Assembly (NCBI RefSeq): GCF_000763315.1
Contig: NZ_JPST01000011.1
Span: 1-32,093, forward strand
DNA length: 32,093 nucleotides
Direction of reading: 5' to 3'
Origin: Thermoactinomyces daqus
GTDB taxonomy: Bacteria; Bacillota; Bacilli; Thermoactinomycetales; Thermoactinomycetaceae
A program made the translations under genes and the position numbers. This document shows positions 21,567 to 30,949 of this stretch, piece by piece. Each line of letters starts with the position of its first letter. Position 1 is the first letter of the stretch. The notes beneath the pieces are model-generated. The model made no database searches and was not told the origin of the DNA. It saw only the letters and a program-made list of their open reading frames with translations.

Positions 21567-23427
21567 TCAGATCGCTTTTTGCTGAGCGGTGGTGCCGACA
21601 AATTGACTTTGGTAGAGATCGGCATAAAGTCCCTTTTGGGCGAGGAGTTCTTCATGCCGCCCTTTTTCGATCACATTGCCGTTGTTCATCACCAGAATCA
21701 GATCAGCATTGCAAATGGTCGACAGACGATGGGCAATGACAAAACTGGTTCTCCCTTTCATCAATTCGTTCATTGCTTTTTGGATCAACACTTCAGTTCG
21801 CGTGTCGATATTGCTCGTCGCTTCATCCAAAATAAGAATGGCCGGATCTGCGAGAATGGCCCGCGCAATGGTTAAGAGCTGTTTTTGCCCTTGAGAGATA
21901 TTGGAGGCTTGCTCGTTCAAAATCGTGTCATATCCATCAGGAAGAGTACGGATGAAGTGGTCGGCATGGGCAGCTTTGGCCGCTTGCACGATTTCTTCTT
22001 CGGTTGCTCCGGCACGGCCATAGGCGATATTTTCCCGGATCGTGCCGCTGAAAAGCCACGGATCCTGAAGCACCATGCCAAACATCGAACGCAGATGTTC
22101 GCGCTTCAGCCGGGTTATGTCAACACCGTCAATCGTGATTCTGCCGTCGTCCAGTTCATAGAAACGCATCAACAGATTGATCAGAGTCGTTTTTCCCGCC
22201 CCTGTCGGACCGACGATCGCGATCGTTTGCCCCTTTTTCACTTCAATATTCATATTTCTGATCAACATCGTATCTTTTTTGTAACCGAACGTCACGTTCT
22301 GGAATTGCACGTTCCCTTCCGGATCGGAAATCTCTTCCGCTTTTTCGCTGTCGGGTACTTCCTCCTGCTCATCAAGAAGTTCAAATACCCTCTCGGCAGA
22401 AGCAATCGTAGATTGAATGATATTGGAGATATTGGCCAACTGAATAATCGGTTGGGAAAACTGCCGGACATATTGAATAAATGCCTGAATATCTGATTTG
22501 GATTGCCCGTTTCGTGACGAGCACTCCGCCGACGACACAAACGAACACATAACCGATGTTGCTGATGAATCGCATAAGGGGCATGATGATGCCGGAAATA
22601 AATTGCGACTTGACGGAGGATTGATACAGTTTTTCGTTGATCCGGTCAAAGGTTTCAACCGACTTGGCTTCATGGCCAAATGCCTTTACGATCATATGCC
22701 CTGTATACATTTCCTCGACATGTCCGTTTAATTCCCCGAGCTCTTTTTGTTGCCCGGCAAAATATTTTTGTGATCGTGCGGCAATCCACTTGGTTACAAT
22801 GAGGCTGAGCGGGATGGTCAGAAAAACGACCAGTGTCATCAGCGGACTGATGGTCAGCATCATCACAATTACGCCCAAAAAAGTAACAACGGACGAAACT
22901 AACTGAGTAAGGCTTTGTTGTAAAGTGCTGCTGATGTTATCCACATCATTGACAACCCGGCTCAAAATTTCCCCGTTTGTCCGCGAATCAAAAAAGCGAA
23001 GCGGCAAGCGGGCAAGCTTGTCATTTACTTCTTTCCTCAACTCATAAACGGTTTTCTGCGCCACCCCCGCCATCACGTACTGTTGCAAATAACTGAACAA
23101 ACTGCTGACAATATATAGAGCAGCCAACAGCAAAACAGTATCAAGGAGATAGTGAAAATCGATAGCGGCTCCCGGTACATGATTGATCTTCTGCATTGCC
23201 CCTTCAAACAGCTTGGTCGTGGCATTCCCGATAATTTTCGGGCAGAGAATGCTGAAGGCAGTACTGAGTATCGACATTATCAAAACCACGGCCAAGCGCA
23301 TCCGATACGGCTTCAAATATTTGAGCAGGCGGAAGAGCGTTCTTTTAAAATCCCTTGCTTTTTGCACCGGTATCCCCATTTGCGGACCGCTTCCTCTCCC
23401 CATGCCTCTTCCGAAATTGGCTCTCAT
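21567..23427 (-). pseudogene. ABC exporter subunit (second half of heterodimer), frameshifted
   Basis: The first part (from ATG 23427) has the full membrane domain with six spans and runs out of frame after TKRAIQI. The continuing frame starts [20 protein letters not shown] and completes the protein to 21567. A small indel lies at about 22490-22505. The combined length is about 620 aa, normal for YfiC/LmrD-type subunits. The nucleotide-binding domain is canonical: [20 protein letters not shown] (Walker A), [15 protein letters not shown] (signature), [16 protein letters not shown] (Walker B with catalytic Glu). It overlaps the partner gene by 4 nt. With the partner's degenerate site, this subunit would carry the active ATPase centre. 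Confidence 0.85.
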
Positions 23428-25148
23428 GCGATTTCCTCCTCAGAAAGCTGGGACAAAACGATTTCCCGATAAACTTTGCAAGTATCCATCAATTCCTGGT
23501 GCTTGCCGATCCCTGCGATTTTCCCACGATCCAAGACGATGATCCGATCGGCATCCATCACCGTGCTGACCCTTTGCGCCACGATGAAGACCGTCGAATT
23601 GGCCGTTTCTTGTTTCAAAGCGGTTCGCAATTTCGCTTCGGTTTTAAAATCAAGCGCGGAAAAACTGTCGTCGAAAATATAAATCTCGGGTTTTTTCACG
23701 ATGGCACGGGCGATGGTGAGCCGTTGCTTTTGCCCGCCGGAGACGTTAAGGCCTCTCTGCGCGATCACTGTCTGATACCCGTCTTGCAGCTTTGAGACAA
23801 ATTCATCCGCTTGGGCAATTTCAGCCGCGCGTTTCACCTCTTCTTCCGAGGCGCTTTCCTTTCCGAAACGGATATTGTCAAGAATCGTTCCCGAGAACAG
23901 GACTGCTTTTTGCGGAACAAAACCGATTTTTTCCCGAAGCGAAGTCAGTGGCAGATCGCGGATATCCACTCCATCGATCAAAATGCTGCCGCTATCTACG
24001 TCGTAAAAACGGGGAATCAGATTGACGAGAGCTGATTTTCCCGAACCGGTGCCGCCGATGATCGCAATCGTCTCCCCGGATCTGGCACTGAAAGAGATGT
24101 TGGAAAGTGCCGGTTTTTCCGCCCCCGGAAAGCGAAAGGTCACATCCCGGAACTCAATCACTCCTTTTTTCTCTTCAGTTGCGGCCTGTTTCCCATCCTT
24201 GATGTCGGGAACAATCTCCAATACTTCGTTGATTCGGGCTGCAGAGGCGGAAGAGCGCGGAATCATGATAAACATCATGGATACCATGATCAGCGAAAAC
24301 ATGATTTGCATGGCATATTGAAGGAATGCCATCAGATCCCCGACTTGAATCGCGCCGCTGTCGATGCGGATTCCACCAAACCAGATGATGGCGATGGTGG
24401 AAAAATTGAGAACAAGCATCATCATCGGCATAAGGGACGCCATCAGTTGATTCACCCTGATTGCCGTTTGAATCAGGTCGGAGTTGGCTTCATCAAATCG
24501 TTTTTTTTCATGATCCGTGCGATTGAAGGAACGGATTACCCGAATTCCGGTTAACCCTTCATTTAAAATAAGATTTAATTTGTCCAGTTTAGACTGCATC
24601 GCTTGATAAAGAGGAAAACTCTTTCTGGTAATCGCAAAAATCACCATGACGAGAACGGGAACGACCGCTATAATGACAAAAGAGAGCTTGATGTCCTTGA
24701 AAACAGCCATGATCACCCCGCCGATGCACATCAGCGGAGCGCTGATCATCATGCGCAGGATCATGTTCAGCACTTGCTGAACCTGGGTAATATCATTTGT
24801 TGTTCGCGTAATCAGCGAGGCGGTCCCGAATTGATCAACCTCTTTCAATGAAAAGGCAGCCACGTGGCTGAAAACTTTACTGCGAACATCCTTGCCAAAC
24901 CCTGCGGAAACTGTGGAGGACAAATAGCGGGCAACGATGGAGCAAATCATCCCTCCCGCGGCCACCAGCAACATAAAGCCGCCGATTTTCAGGATGTAGG
25001 AAATGTCTCCGTTCACAACACCCGTATCGACGATATCCGACATCAATGTAGGGAGATACAAGTCGGACAAGGCTTGCAAGAAAGTAAGAGTTACCACGAT
25101 TATCAGGGACATTCGATAGGGTCGCAAAAATCGGGACAATTTCATCAC
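23424..25148 (-). CDS. ABC exporter subunit with degenerate Walker B (heterodimer partner)
   Basis: 574 residues: six-span exporter membrane domain (1-310), then the ATPase. Walker A GGTGSGKSALVNLIPRFYDV near 361, signature NVSGGQKQRLTIARA near 465, Walker B IYIFDDSFSALDFKTE near 487. The residue after the Walker B aspartate is Asp instead of Glu, typical of the non-catalytic half of heterodimeric exporters such as YfiB, BmrC or LmrC. Starts with GTG-ATG (25148/25145) behind GGAG; the exact start is uncertain. It forms an operon with the following subunit (4-nt overlap). Probable multidrug or lipid export from the membrane. Confidence 0.9.
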   Translation of the reverse strand: MMKLSRFLRPYRMSLIIVVTLTFLQALSDLYLPTLMSDIVDTGVVNGDISYILKIGGFMLLVAAGGMICSIVARYLSSTVSAGFGKDVRSKVFSHVAAFSLKEVDQFGTASLITRTTNDITQVQQVLNMILRMMISAPLMCIGGVIMAVFKDIKLSFVIIAVVPVLVMVIFAITRKSFPLYQAMQSKLDKLNLILNEGLTGIRVIRSFNRTDHEKKRFDEANSDLIQTAIRVNQLMASLMPMMMLVLNFSTIAIIWFGGIRIDSGAIQVGDLMAFLQYAMQIMFSLIMVSMMFIMIPRSSASAARINEVLEIVPDIKDGKQAATEEKKGVIEFRDVTFRFPGAEKPALSNISFSARSGETIAIIGGTGSGKSALVNLIPRFYDVDSGSILIDGVDIRDLPLTSLREKIGFVPQKAVLFSGTILDNIRFGKESASEEEVKRAAEIAQADEFVSKLQDGYQTVIAQRGLNVSGGQKQRLTIARAIVKKPEIYIFDDSFSALDFKTEAKLRTALKQETANSTVFIVAQRVSTVMDADRIIVLDRGKIAGIGKHQELMDTCKVYREIVLSQLSEEEIA

Positions 25149-25209
25149 TCTTGATCATCTCCGCTTCTTTTGATTTAAGCCCGGAATCGAAAAGTTAGTA
25201 TCTTGTTTT

Positions 25210-25251
25210 ATTAGGCAACCTAATCATAAAGCAGAGTCCTCTAAAGATCAA
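25210..25251 (-). promoter_or_regulatory. Promoter with a 15-bp operator for the ABC exporter operon
   Basis: On minus: -35 TTGATC (25246-25251), 17-nt spacer, -10 TATGAT (25223-25228). A perfect inverted repeat, ATTAGG-CAA-CCTAAT (25210-25224), overlaps the -10 and start point. The size and TTAGG half-site suit a MarR- or DtxR-type repressor; no such gene is in the neighbourhood. Confidence 0.6.
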
Positions 25252-25337
25252 TCACATTCGACGACTTTCTTTCCCGGAAAAAAGTTTTTACCATTATATA
25301 TGAAACCAAGACCATTTATTATAAAGGAAGAATCGAT

Positions 25338-25655
25338 ATGAAACCCATCATCTTCGGAAAAACGATCGACCAGAAAACCCGCTGTGTACATTACCATTCT
25401 GATTTGGATATTGTCGCCATCAAATTTGCCTGTTGCGAGCGTTACTATCCTTGTTACCAATGCCATGAGGAAACGGCCGGACATCAAGCCGTTCCCTGGC
25501 CAAGGAGCCGGTTTCATGAAAAAGCGATATTATGCGGGAACTGCCAGACGGAATTGACCGTTCACGAGTATTTAAATGGAGAAGCACGCTGTCCTGAGTG
25601 CCGCCATCCTTTTAACCCCGGATGTAAAAAGCATTACCATTTCTATTTTGAATGA
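25338..25655 (+). CDS. CHY-type zinc-finger protein
   Basis: 105 residues. The N-terminal KTRCVHYHSDLDIVAIKFAC, followed by CCERYYPCYQCHEE and an AILCGNCQTELTV...CPECRHPFNPGCKKHY tail, reproduces the CHY zinc-finger pattern with three zinc sites made of Cys and His. Bacterial members are single-domain cytosolic proteins; relatives include yeast Hot13, linked to redox and small Tim assembly. The bacterial role is not established. AAAGGAAG precedes the ATG. It is divergent from the ABC exporter and ends in its own strong terminator, so it is monocistronic. Confidence 0.8.
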   Translation: MKPIIFGKTIDQKTRCVHYHSDLDIVAIKFACCERYYPCYQCHEETAGHQAVPWPRSRFHEKAILCGNCQTELTVHEYLNGEARCPECRHPFNPGCKKHYHFYFE

Positions 25656-25680
25656 CGCGATCGCCGCGTCATTTTTTTTA
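25651..25680 (+). terminator. Strong rho-independent terminator of the CHY gene
   Basis: AATGACGCG (25651-25659), loop ATCGC, CGCGTCATT (25665-25673), then a run of T. It includes the stop codon. Confidence 0.85.
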
Positions 25681-25746
25681 TTTCCCGTTTAAGAAAAAAT
25701 TAAGAATTCCTCTCCTGTTTTGCTAAGAATTTCGGTTTAACCTGTA

Positions 25747-25850
25747 GCTGACACCGGGGTCAGGATTTTTGGTTCATCACTCCGGCAACCCTGCGATGTT
25801 TTATCCTGTTTCAATCCTCTTTATGACTGAAATCGCTGGCGAACGATCCG
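25747..25850 (+). pseudogene. Decayed partial copy of the adjacent methyltransferase gene
   Basis: Three short blocks line up in order with the intact gene at 26004-26564. GACACCGGGGTCAGGATTTT and the following GGTTCATC (about 25750-25780) match 26073-26102. CGGCAACCCTG (25783-25793) matches about 26376-26386. TTATCCTGTTTCAATCCTCT with the following bases (25801-25835) matches about 26448-26482. The parts between are missing, so the copy has large internal deletions and no open frame. The remaining bases between 25680 and 26003 show no gene. Confidence 0.6.
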
Positions 25851-26003
25851 GAAAAAAGTAAGTCTCAGGTCTGAGTTTGAATCCTACTTTGGCAGGTTCC
25901 GGCGGGGCTCCCGTTTCTTTATGATAGTTTGCAGCACTTTATCATGGGAATCATGAGCGCAAAAACGGATTTTCCGACCTGACACAAAAGGAGAATCAAT
26001 ACC

Positions 26004-26564
26004 ATGGAAACTTTGATGCAAAGACTTCAATTTTTTCTCCGGTTTACAAAATCACCGGCTGCAATCGGCAGTGTGACACCGAGTTCAAGATTTTTGGTTC
26101 ATACTTTGATAAAACCCGTGAATTGGGCCCGGGCTAAAGTAGTAGTTGAGCTGGGAGCGGGTACTGGTGTTGTTACGCTGGAAATTGAACGAAATTTAAA
26201 CTCCGATGGTCAGGCAGTCATCTTTGAATCCGATCCAAAGCTGAGTCTCTGGCTTAAGCGAAATCACCCGGCGTTGATCCATTGTTCCGATGCCCGTTTC
26301 CTGGTGCAGGAACTGGAGAAACGCAGGCTGGGCCAAGCCGATGCGATTATCTCATGTCTGCCGTTTGCCAACTTTTCGGCAACCCTGAGAAGAGAGATCA
26401 TGGATGGGATAAAAAACGTTCTGGCACCAAACGGTGTTTTTATCCAGTTTCAATACTCTTTACAACTGAAACCGCTTCTGCAATCTTGCTTTCAACAGGT
26501 AGACATCCAATTTGTCCCCTTTAATCTTCCGCCTGCTTTTGTCTATATCTGCCAGGGGAGGTGA
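26004..26564 (+). CDS. SAM-dependent methyltransferase resembling phospholipid N-methyltransferase
   Basis: 186 residues. The N-terminal LQFFLRFTKSPAAIGSVTPS is the membrane-associating start seen in PmtA/rRNA-dimethylase-like proteins. Motif I is VVVELGAGTGVVTLEI, motif II FESDP, and motif IV ISCLPFANF. FIQFQYSLQLKPLL follows, as in phospholipid methyltransferases. A likely role is methylation of phosphatidylethanolamine head groups or a similar membrane lipid. AAAGGAG precedes ATG 26004. The stop overlaps the GTG next to the DedA start, so the genes are co-transcribed. A decayed duplicate lies just upstream. Confidence 0.75.
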   Translation: METLMQRLQFFLRFTKSPAAIGSVTPSSRFLVHTLIKPVNWARAKVVVELGAGTGVVTLEIERNLNSDGQAVIFESDPKLSLWLKRNHPALIHCSDARFLVQELEKRRLGQADAIISCLPFANFSATLRREIMDGIKNVLAPNGVFIQFQYSLQLKPLLQSCFQQVDIQFVPFNLPPAFVYICQGR

Positions 26565-26569
26565 GCATT

Positions 26570-27214
26570 TTGGAAACAGCACAACTGATTCACTGGATAT
26601 CGGAATACGGCTGCTTTGCTTTATTTCTTTTTTTATGGCTGGGAATCCTGGGCGTGCCGATTCCGGATGAAGTGATTGTCATGACCGGAGGATTGGTTTC
26701 AACATACCACATTCTGCAGCCGATCCCTTCTTTCACCGTCACTTATCTCGGTGTAATTTCCGGGCTCTCAATCGGCTATATTGGCGGGAGGGTTTCCCGG
26801 AGTACGGTTTATGATAAACTTTTAAACAAGAAAAAGCTTCGAAAACACCTGATCCGCGCGGAACGATTATTGACGAAATACGGGAGTTTTGCTCTTTGTT
26901 TCAGCTATTTCACGCCGGTCATCCGCCACCTTGTCCCCTATCTCGCCGGGAGTTTGCGAATGCCTTATCCGAGGTACGCTTTATTTTCTTACGGTGCCGG
27001 CTTTGTCTGGACAGCAATTTACTTTACGGTTGGTTATCAATTTGGGGATTCCATTGCATACGTGGCGAAACTGAGCCGGGACTTGGGTCATCTCACTCTG
27101 GGAATCGCCGCCGTGATGTTTCTTCTCTTGCTCATTCGTTCCTATGCCCAGAGAAAAAATGAAAAGGAGAAAAGGATTCATGAAGCAAAACACCACCATT
27201 CTAATTGTCGATGA
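26570..27214 (+). CDS. DedA-family membrane protein
   Basis: The start is best placed at the TTG at 26570 (ETAQLIHWISEYG), with GGGGAGG 8 nt upstream; the GTG at 26561 lies on that site. About 214 residues with five or six membrane spans. DedA features: GILGVPIPDEVIVMTGGLVS near the N-terminus, FTPVIRHLVPYLAGSLRMPY (the R-x3-P-x-L-A-G re-entrant motif), and GAGFVWTAIYFTVGYQFG. The family transports or flips lipid carriers such as undecaprenyl phosphate or phosphatidylethanolamine. It sits between a lipid-type methyltransferase and a sensor system, and overlaps the response regulator by 35 nt. Confidence 0.85.
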   Translation: METAQLIHWISEYGCFALFLFLWLGILGVPIPDEVIVMTGGLVSTYHILQPIPSFTVTYLGVISGLSIGYIGGRVSRSTVYDKLLNKKKLRKHLIRAERLLTKYGSFALCFSYFTPVIRHLVPYLAGSLRMPYPRYALFSYGAGFVWTAIYFTVGYQFGDSIAYVAKLSRDLGHLTLGIAAVMFLLLLIRSYAQRKNEKEKRIHEAKHHHSNCR

Positions 27215-27890
27215 TGATGACGAAATACGCCAGTTAATCCAGCTTTATCTGCAAAATGAAGGTTATCGGATCTTCCATGCCACCAATGGCCGGGAAGCAT
27301 TGGGTCTGGCCGAACGGCATCCTGTCGACCTGATCATCCTGGATTTGATGATGCCTGAAATGGATGGCATGCAAGCCTGCATTCGCCTGCGGGAGAAGTT
27401 CCAGATGCCGATTATCATGCTGACAGCCAAAACCGGGGATATGGATAAAATTCAGGGACTCAGCATCGGAGCAGATGATTATGTGACCAAACCTTTTAAT
27501 CCGTTGGAACTGGTTGCGAGAATCAAAGCGCATTTACGAAGATTTCTGCACTTCTCTCCGGCTGAGAAACAAAACGATGTGCTTCACATTCAACATGTGA
27601 CGATCCGTTTGTCAACTAGACAAGTTTATGTAAATGATAAAGAAGTTTTCCTTACTCCAAAGGAGTTTGACATTCTCGTCCTGCTGGGCAAAAATCTGGG
27701 GATTGTGTTCAGCTCCGAGCAGATTTACCAGCAAGTTTGGCATGAGCCGATGACCACCTCAAACAACACCATCATGGTTCATATTCGCAAAATCCGCGAG
27801 AAAATCGAGCTGGACCCCAAGCAGCCGATAATCATTCAGACCGTATGGGGAGTCGGTTACCGGGTGCAACCCCTCTGGCATAATCAATGA
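27180..27890 (+). CDS. OmpR/PhoB-family response regulator (VanR-like)
   Basis: 236 residues from ATG 27180, with GGAGAAAAGG upstream. The receiver domain begins ILIVDDDDEI, with the phosphorylation site Asp55 in LIILDLMMPEMDG and the conserved lysine in DDYVTKPFNPLEL. The C-terminal winged helix (LTPKEFDILVLLGKNLGIVF, MVHIRKIREKIE, IQTVWGVGYRV) binds DNA. The kinase gene starts 15 nt later. It probably controls the operon that also encodes the methyltransferase and DedA protein, or cell-envelope genes. Confidence 0.92.
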   Translation: MKQNTTILIVDDDDEIRQLIQLYLQNEGYRIFHATNGREALGLAERHPVDLIILDLMMPEMDGMQACIRLREKFQMPIIMLTAKTGDMDKIQGLSIGADDYVTKPFNPLELVARIKAHLRRFLHFSPAEKQNDVLHIQHVTIRLSTRQVYVNDKEVFLTPKEFDILVLLGKNLGIVFSSEQIYQQVWHEPMTTSNNTIMVHIRKIREKIELDPKQPIIIQTVWGVGYRVQPLWHNQ

Positions 27891-27905
27891 ATAAAGGTGG
27901 ACGTG

Positions 27906-29342
27906 ATGATCCGACGTTTTTTTGAGAAAATTTATCATAAAATAGCCGCAAGTCTTCGTGCACAATTTATCCTCTACATTCTCATCAGCATGTTGGCGGC
28001 AGCCATTGCCGTCGAACCATTTGCTTATATCAACCAGGAAAAACGCTACTATTACCCAAGCAGAGACGAATTGGAAATGGAACTGAAGAAAATAACACCG
28101 CTGATCCAACAGGCTCCACCCAGGCAGATCCGCTTTATTTTGGATGAAAAGGCAGAAGCGAGCGGAACCAAACTGCGTCTCATAAGTCAAAAGGGAACTG
28201 TTTTGGTCCGGTCAGCCAACGCAACGGAGCAGCAGATGAACCCGGCTCAAATCTTGATGAAAATTTCGCAACAGAATGAAGAACCGAGCAACGTTCCCCA
28301 GTTTCGGGAAATTTATGCTATTCATCCTTTTTATTTTCATCATCAAATCCATTATCTCGTCATAAGTAAAGAGACCCATGGCCGGCTTACGACATATTGG
28401 ATAGGAAACCCTCTCTTATCTGTTGTTGTCTTCTTTCTTGTTTTTATCGTTGTCTATCTCATCCTGACACGGAGAAAATTGAAACAATTACAGGAAGTCA
28501 CGGCAGGAATTTCAGAAATCGCCAAGGGAAACTTTCGTCTGCGCCTCAAGGAGCAAGGAAAAGATGAAATCGCCTTTTTGGCTGCTCATGTAAATGAAAT
28601 GGCCAGGCAGCTGAAAGCAAACTGGGAGAAAGAAAGAAGAATGGAACAGGAGCGGACCGATCTGATCACGAGCATTTCCCATGACTTGCGAACTCCGCTG
28701 ACTTCGGTAATCGGTTACTTGAAACTGATTCACGACCAATCGCAACTCACTCCGGACGAGATGAAAAAATATGCGGATATCGCCTTATCAAAATCGAAAA
28801 ATCTGAAGCAAATGATGGACCAGTTGTTTGAGTTCACGAAAATTACGCATGACCAGTTTCAGCCCTCGTTTCAACTTATTTCGCTGAATGAACTGATCAA
28901 CCAATTGCTTGAAGGAAATCACGCCATGTTAGCGTTGAATGAAATGGATGTAGAAAGAATCATCTGTAATGATCCGTTACAGGCGCAGGCAGATCCGTTT
29001 TTGCTGATCAGGATGTTTGACAATCTGATTCAAAATGCCCTGAAGTACGGAAAAAAACCAGGAAAGTTCATCATCGTAACGAAACAAGAAGACGGATATG
29101 GCGTAATAAAATTGAGCAATACTGCCGGGCAGGTAGATCGTCAAATAATCGGGCGCCTGTTTCAGATGTTTGTAACGGGTGATCCTTCCCGTTCCGAAAA
29201 GAGGTCTGGGATCGGACTGGCGATTGTCAAACGGATTGTGGATTTGCACCAAGGACAGATTGCAGCCATTCAGGAAAACGGAATGATGACCTTTGTAATT
29301 AAGCTCCCCATAACTTCATCCCGGTCCTTTACACGAAGATAG
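27906..29342 (+). CDS. Membrane sensor histidine kinase (VanS-like)
   Basis: 478 residues from ATG 27906, behind AAAGGTGG; earlier in-frame GTG codons overlap that site. Membrane span 1 (FILYILISMLAAAIAV) and span 2 (LLSVVVFFLVFIVVYLIL, near 165-187) bracket an external sensing domain of about 125 residues. A HAMP linker (about 188-240) is followed by the H-box SISHDLRTPLTSVIGYLKL (His near 257) and an ATPase domain with DNLIQNALKYGKKP (N-box) and RSGIGLAIVKRIVDLHQG (G-box). It pairs with the preceding regulator. The signal is unknown; VanS-type kinases sense cell-wall or membrane stress. Confidence 0.92.
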   Translation: MIRRFFEKIYHKIAASLRAQFILYILISMLAAAIAVEPFAYINQEKRYYYPSRDELEMELKKITPLIQQAPPRQIRFILDEKAEASGTKLRLISQKGTVLVRSANATEQQMNPAQILMKISQQNEEPSNVPQFREIYAIHPFYFHHQIHYLVISKETHGRLTTYWIGNPLLSVVVFFLVFIVVYLILTRRKLKQLQEVTAGISEIAKGNFRLRLKEQGKDEIAFLAAHVNEMARQLKANWEKERRMEQERTDLITSISHDLRTPLTSVIGYLKLIHDQSQLTPDEMKKYADIALSKSKNLKQMMDQLFEFTKITHDQFQPSFQLISLNELINQLLEGNHAMLALNEMDVERIICNDPLQAQADPFLLIRMFDNLIQNALKYGKKPGKFIIVTKQEDGYGVIKLSNTAGQVDRQIIGRLFQMFVTGDPSRSEKRSGIGLAIVKRIVDLHQGQIAAIQENGMMTFVIKLPITSSRSFTRR

Positions 29343-29502
29343 TCCCATCGCTGCATCCACGTCCTCCACTCATCAGGAAAAATAAAAATCCACGTTTTCC
29401 CCTCCGATCCCAAATGAAATATTTTAATTGAAGTGAATATGATGAGTCTCTTTACTGATCACATACAAATAAAAAATTTAATTGAGAAAAGGGGAAGAGC
29501 AA

Positions 29503-30259
29503 ATGGAGCCATTTGTTGGCAAAGTGGCTTTAGTTACAGGTGGCGGTTCCGGAATAGGAAGAGCAACTTCATTGGCTTTTGCAAAGAAAGGAGCAAAAGT
29601 CGTTATTGCCGGACGCACAAGAGAGAAGATTGTGGAGACACAAGAAATGATTAAGAATTTGGGTGGAGAAGCCATTGCAGTTCAAGCAGATGTTTCTGCA
29701 GAGGAACAAGTCAGAGAGATGATACAAACAACCATCGATCTTTGGTCGTATCAACTTTGCATGCAACGCTGCGGGGATCGGCGGAAAACTGGCTCCTACG
29801 GCAGATGTCACAGAGGAAGATTTTGATCGTACTCTGGCAATTAACCTTAAAGGTGTCTGGCTTTGCATGAAGTATCAAATTCGTCAGATGTTAAAACAAG
29901 GATCTGGAGCAATCGTGAATATCTCTTCCATCAATGGCTTGGATGGAACTCCAAACGCAGCCATTTATTCGGCAAGCAAGAGCGGAGTTGTCAGCTTAAC
30001 CAAATCCGCTGCTCTTGAATATACCAAATCCAATATTCGGATCAATGCAATATGTCCAGGGGCTGTTCATACACCGATGCTGGAGCAGGTTTTCAACATA
30101 ACAGGGGTTACACCAAGTCAATATGAATCCAAAATACCAATGAATCGAATAGGAGATCCAAATGATATTGCCCATTCGGTTACTTGGTTGTGCTCAGATG
30201 AAGCGAGCTATATAACAGGACACATTATGGTGATTGACGGAGGAGTATCTGCTGGATAA
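29503..30259 (+). pseudogene. SDR-family oxidoreductase, frameshifted
   Basis: AAAAGGGGAAGAG precedes ATG 29503, and the protein begins MEPFVGKVALVTGGGSGIGR with the TGxxxGIG cofactor loop. After TTIDL the frame shifts at about 29735-29745. The continuing frame reads FGRINFACNAAGIGGKLAPT, then INLKGVWLCMKYQ, AIVNISSINGLDGTPNAAIY, SASKSG (catalytic Tyr-x3-Lys as Y-S-A-S-K) and GHIMVIDGG at the end. It would be about 252 aa if repaired. Distinct from the SDR at 14355. A small indel is the only defect, so a sequencing error is possible. Confidence 0.78.
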
Positions 30260-30261
30260 TC

Positions 30262-30450
30262 TTGATTTTACAAAATCTTAAGGAAGTAACGGTTACATGT
30301 GGTTTCGGAGAAGTTGGTGAAGATCCGCCCCATCCACTGTCCGTAACATTAATGCCCAAGCTGAACGCAAAGCAGACCGCTCTATTCTCCGGTATCTCGT
30401 TTAAGCCAATCGTAGAGGGTGTTTATATAATAAATCTGGAACAGGGGTGA
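30262..30450 (+). CDS. Uncertain small open frame, 62 aa
   Basis: A TTG-started frame directly after the SDR and just before the HIT gene. Sequence parts such as VTVTCGFGEVGEDPPHPLSV and FSGISFKPIVEGVYIINLEQ look protein-like, but there is no clear ribosome binding site at the start and no recognisable family. It may be a remnant of a larger gene. Listed for completeness. Confidence 0.3.
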   Translation: MILQNLKEVTVTCGFGEVGEDPPHPLSVTLMPKLNAKQTALFSGISFKPIVEGVYIINLEQG

Positions 30451-30457
30451 GCAATAT

Positions 30458-30949
30458 TTGAGGAACATTACCTTAGCAGACGGTCGTAAGATTATTGTTC
30501 ATTGTTTAAGCTGTGCCATTGTGGAAGGAGCAGTAAAGCCAAATGGTGGCACAATCTATGAAACAAAGTTTTTTCATGCTCATCAAGATGTCGCATATCC
30601 TGTTCGAGGTCTTGTAATTTTAGCTTCAAAAAGGCATGTTAAGTGTTTAGATGAACTTACAGAAGCAGAGCTTAACGATTATATTCATACCCTCCATCTG
30701 ATTCGAAAAGCACAACGTCAAGTCTTAGGGATTGAACAAGTCTACTATTTCTATAATGAAGATACTACACACCATTTTCATACATGGATGGTTCCCCGAT
30801 ATGATTGAATGTATAAGTTCGGCAGATCGATCGAATCAGTTCGTCCTGTACTTCTTCATGCAAGACAAGAAAGAAACTATAAAGATGAAATTGAAAAAAT
30901 ATTAAAAGCAATACATAGGCTCAGAGACTTTTTAAATACTTCAAATTAA
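30458..30949 (+). pseudogene. HIT-family protein gene with an in-frame TGA
   Basis: Begins at a TTG (30458) behind AGGGGTGAG: RNITLADGRKIIVHCLSCAI. HIT features are VYYFYNEDTTHHFHTWMVPR, with the H-x-H-type catalytic box near residues 107-111. Codon 117 is TGA (30806-30808), where relatives have tryptophan in a P-R-Y-D-W-M-Y segment. The same frame continues as MYKFGRSIESVRPVLLHARQ to TAA at 30947. A single TGG to TGA change would explain it. The product loses about 46 C-terminal residues but keeps the active site. HIT proteins hydrolyse or transfer nucleotides. Confidence 0.65.
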
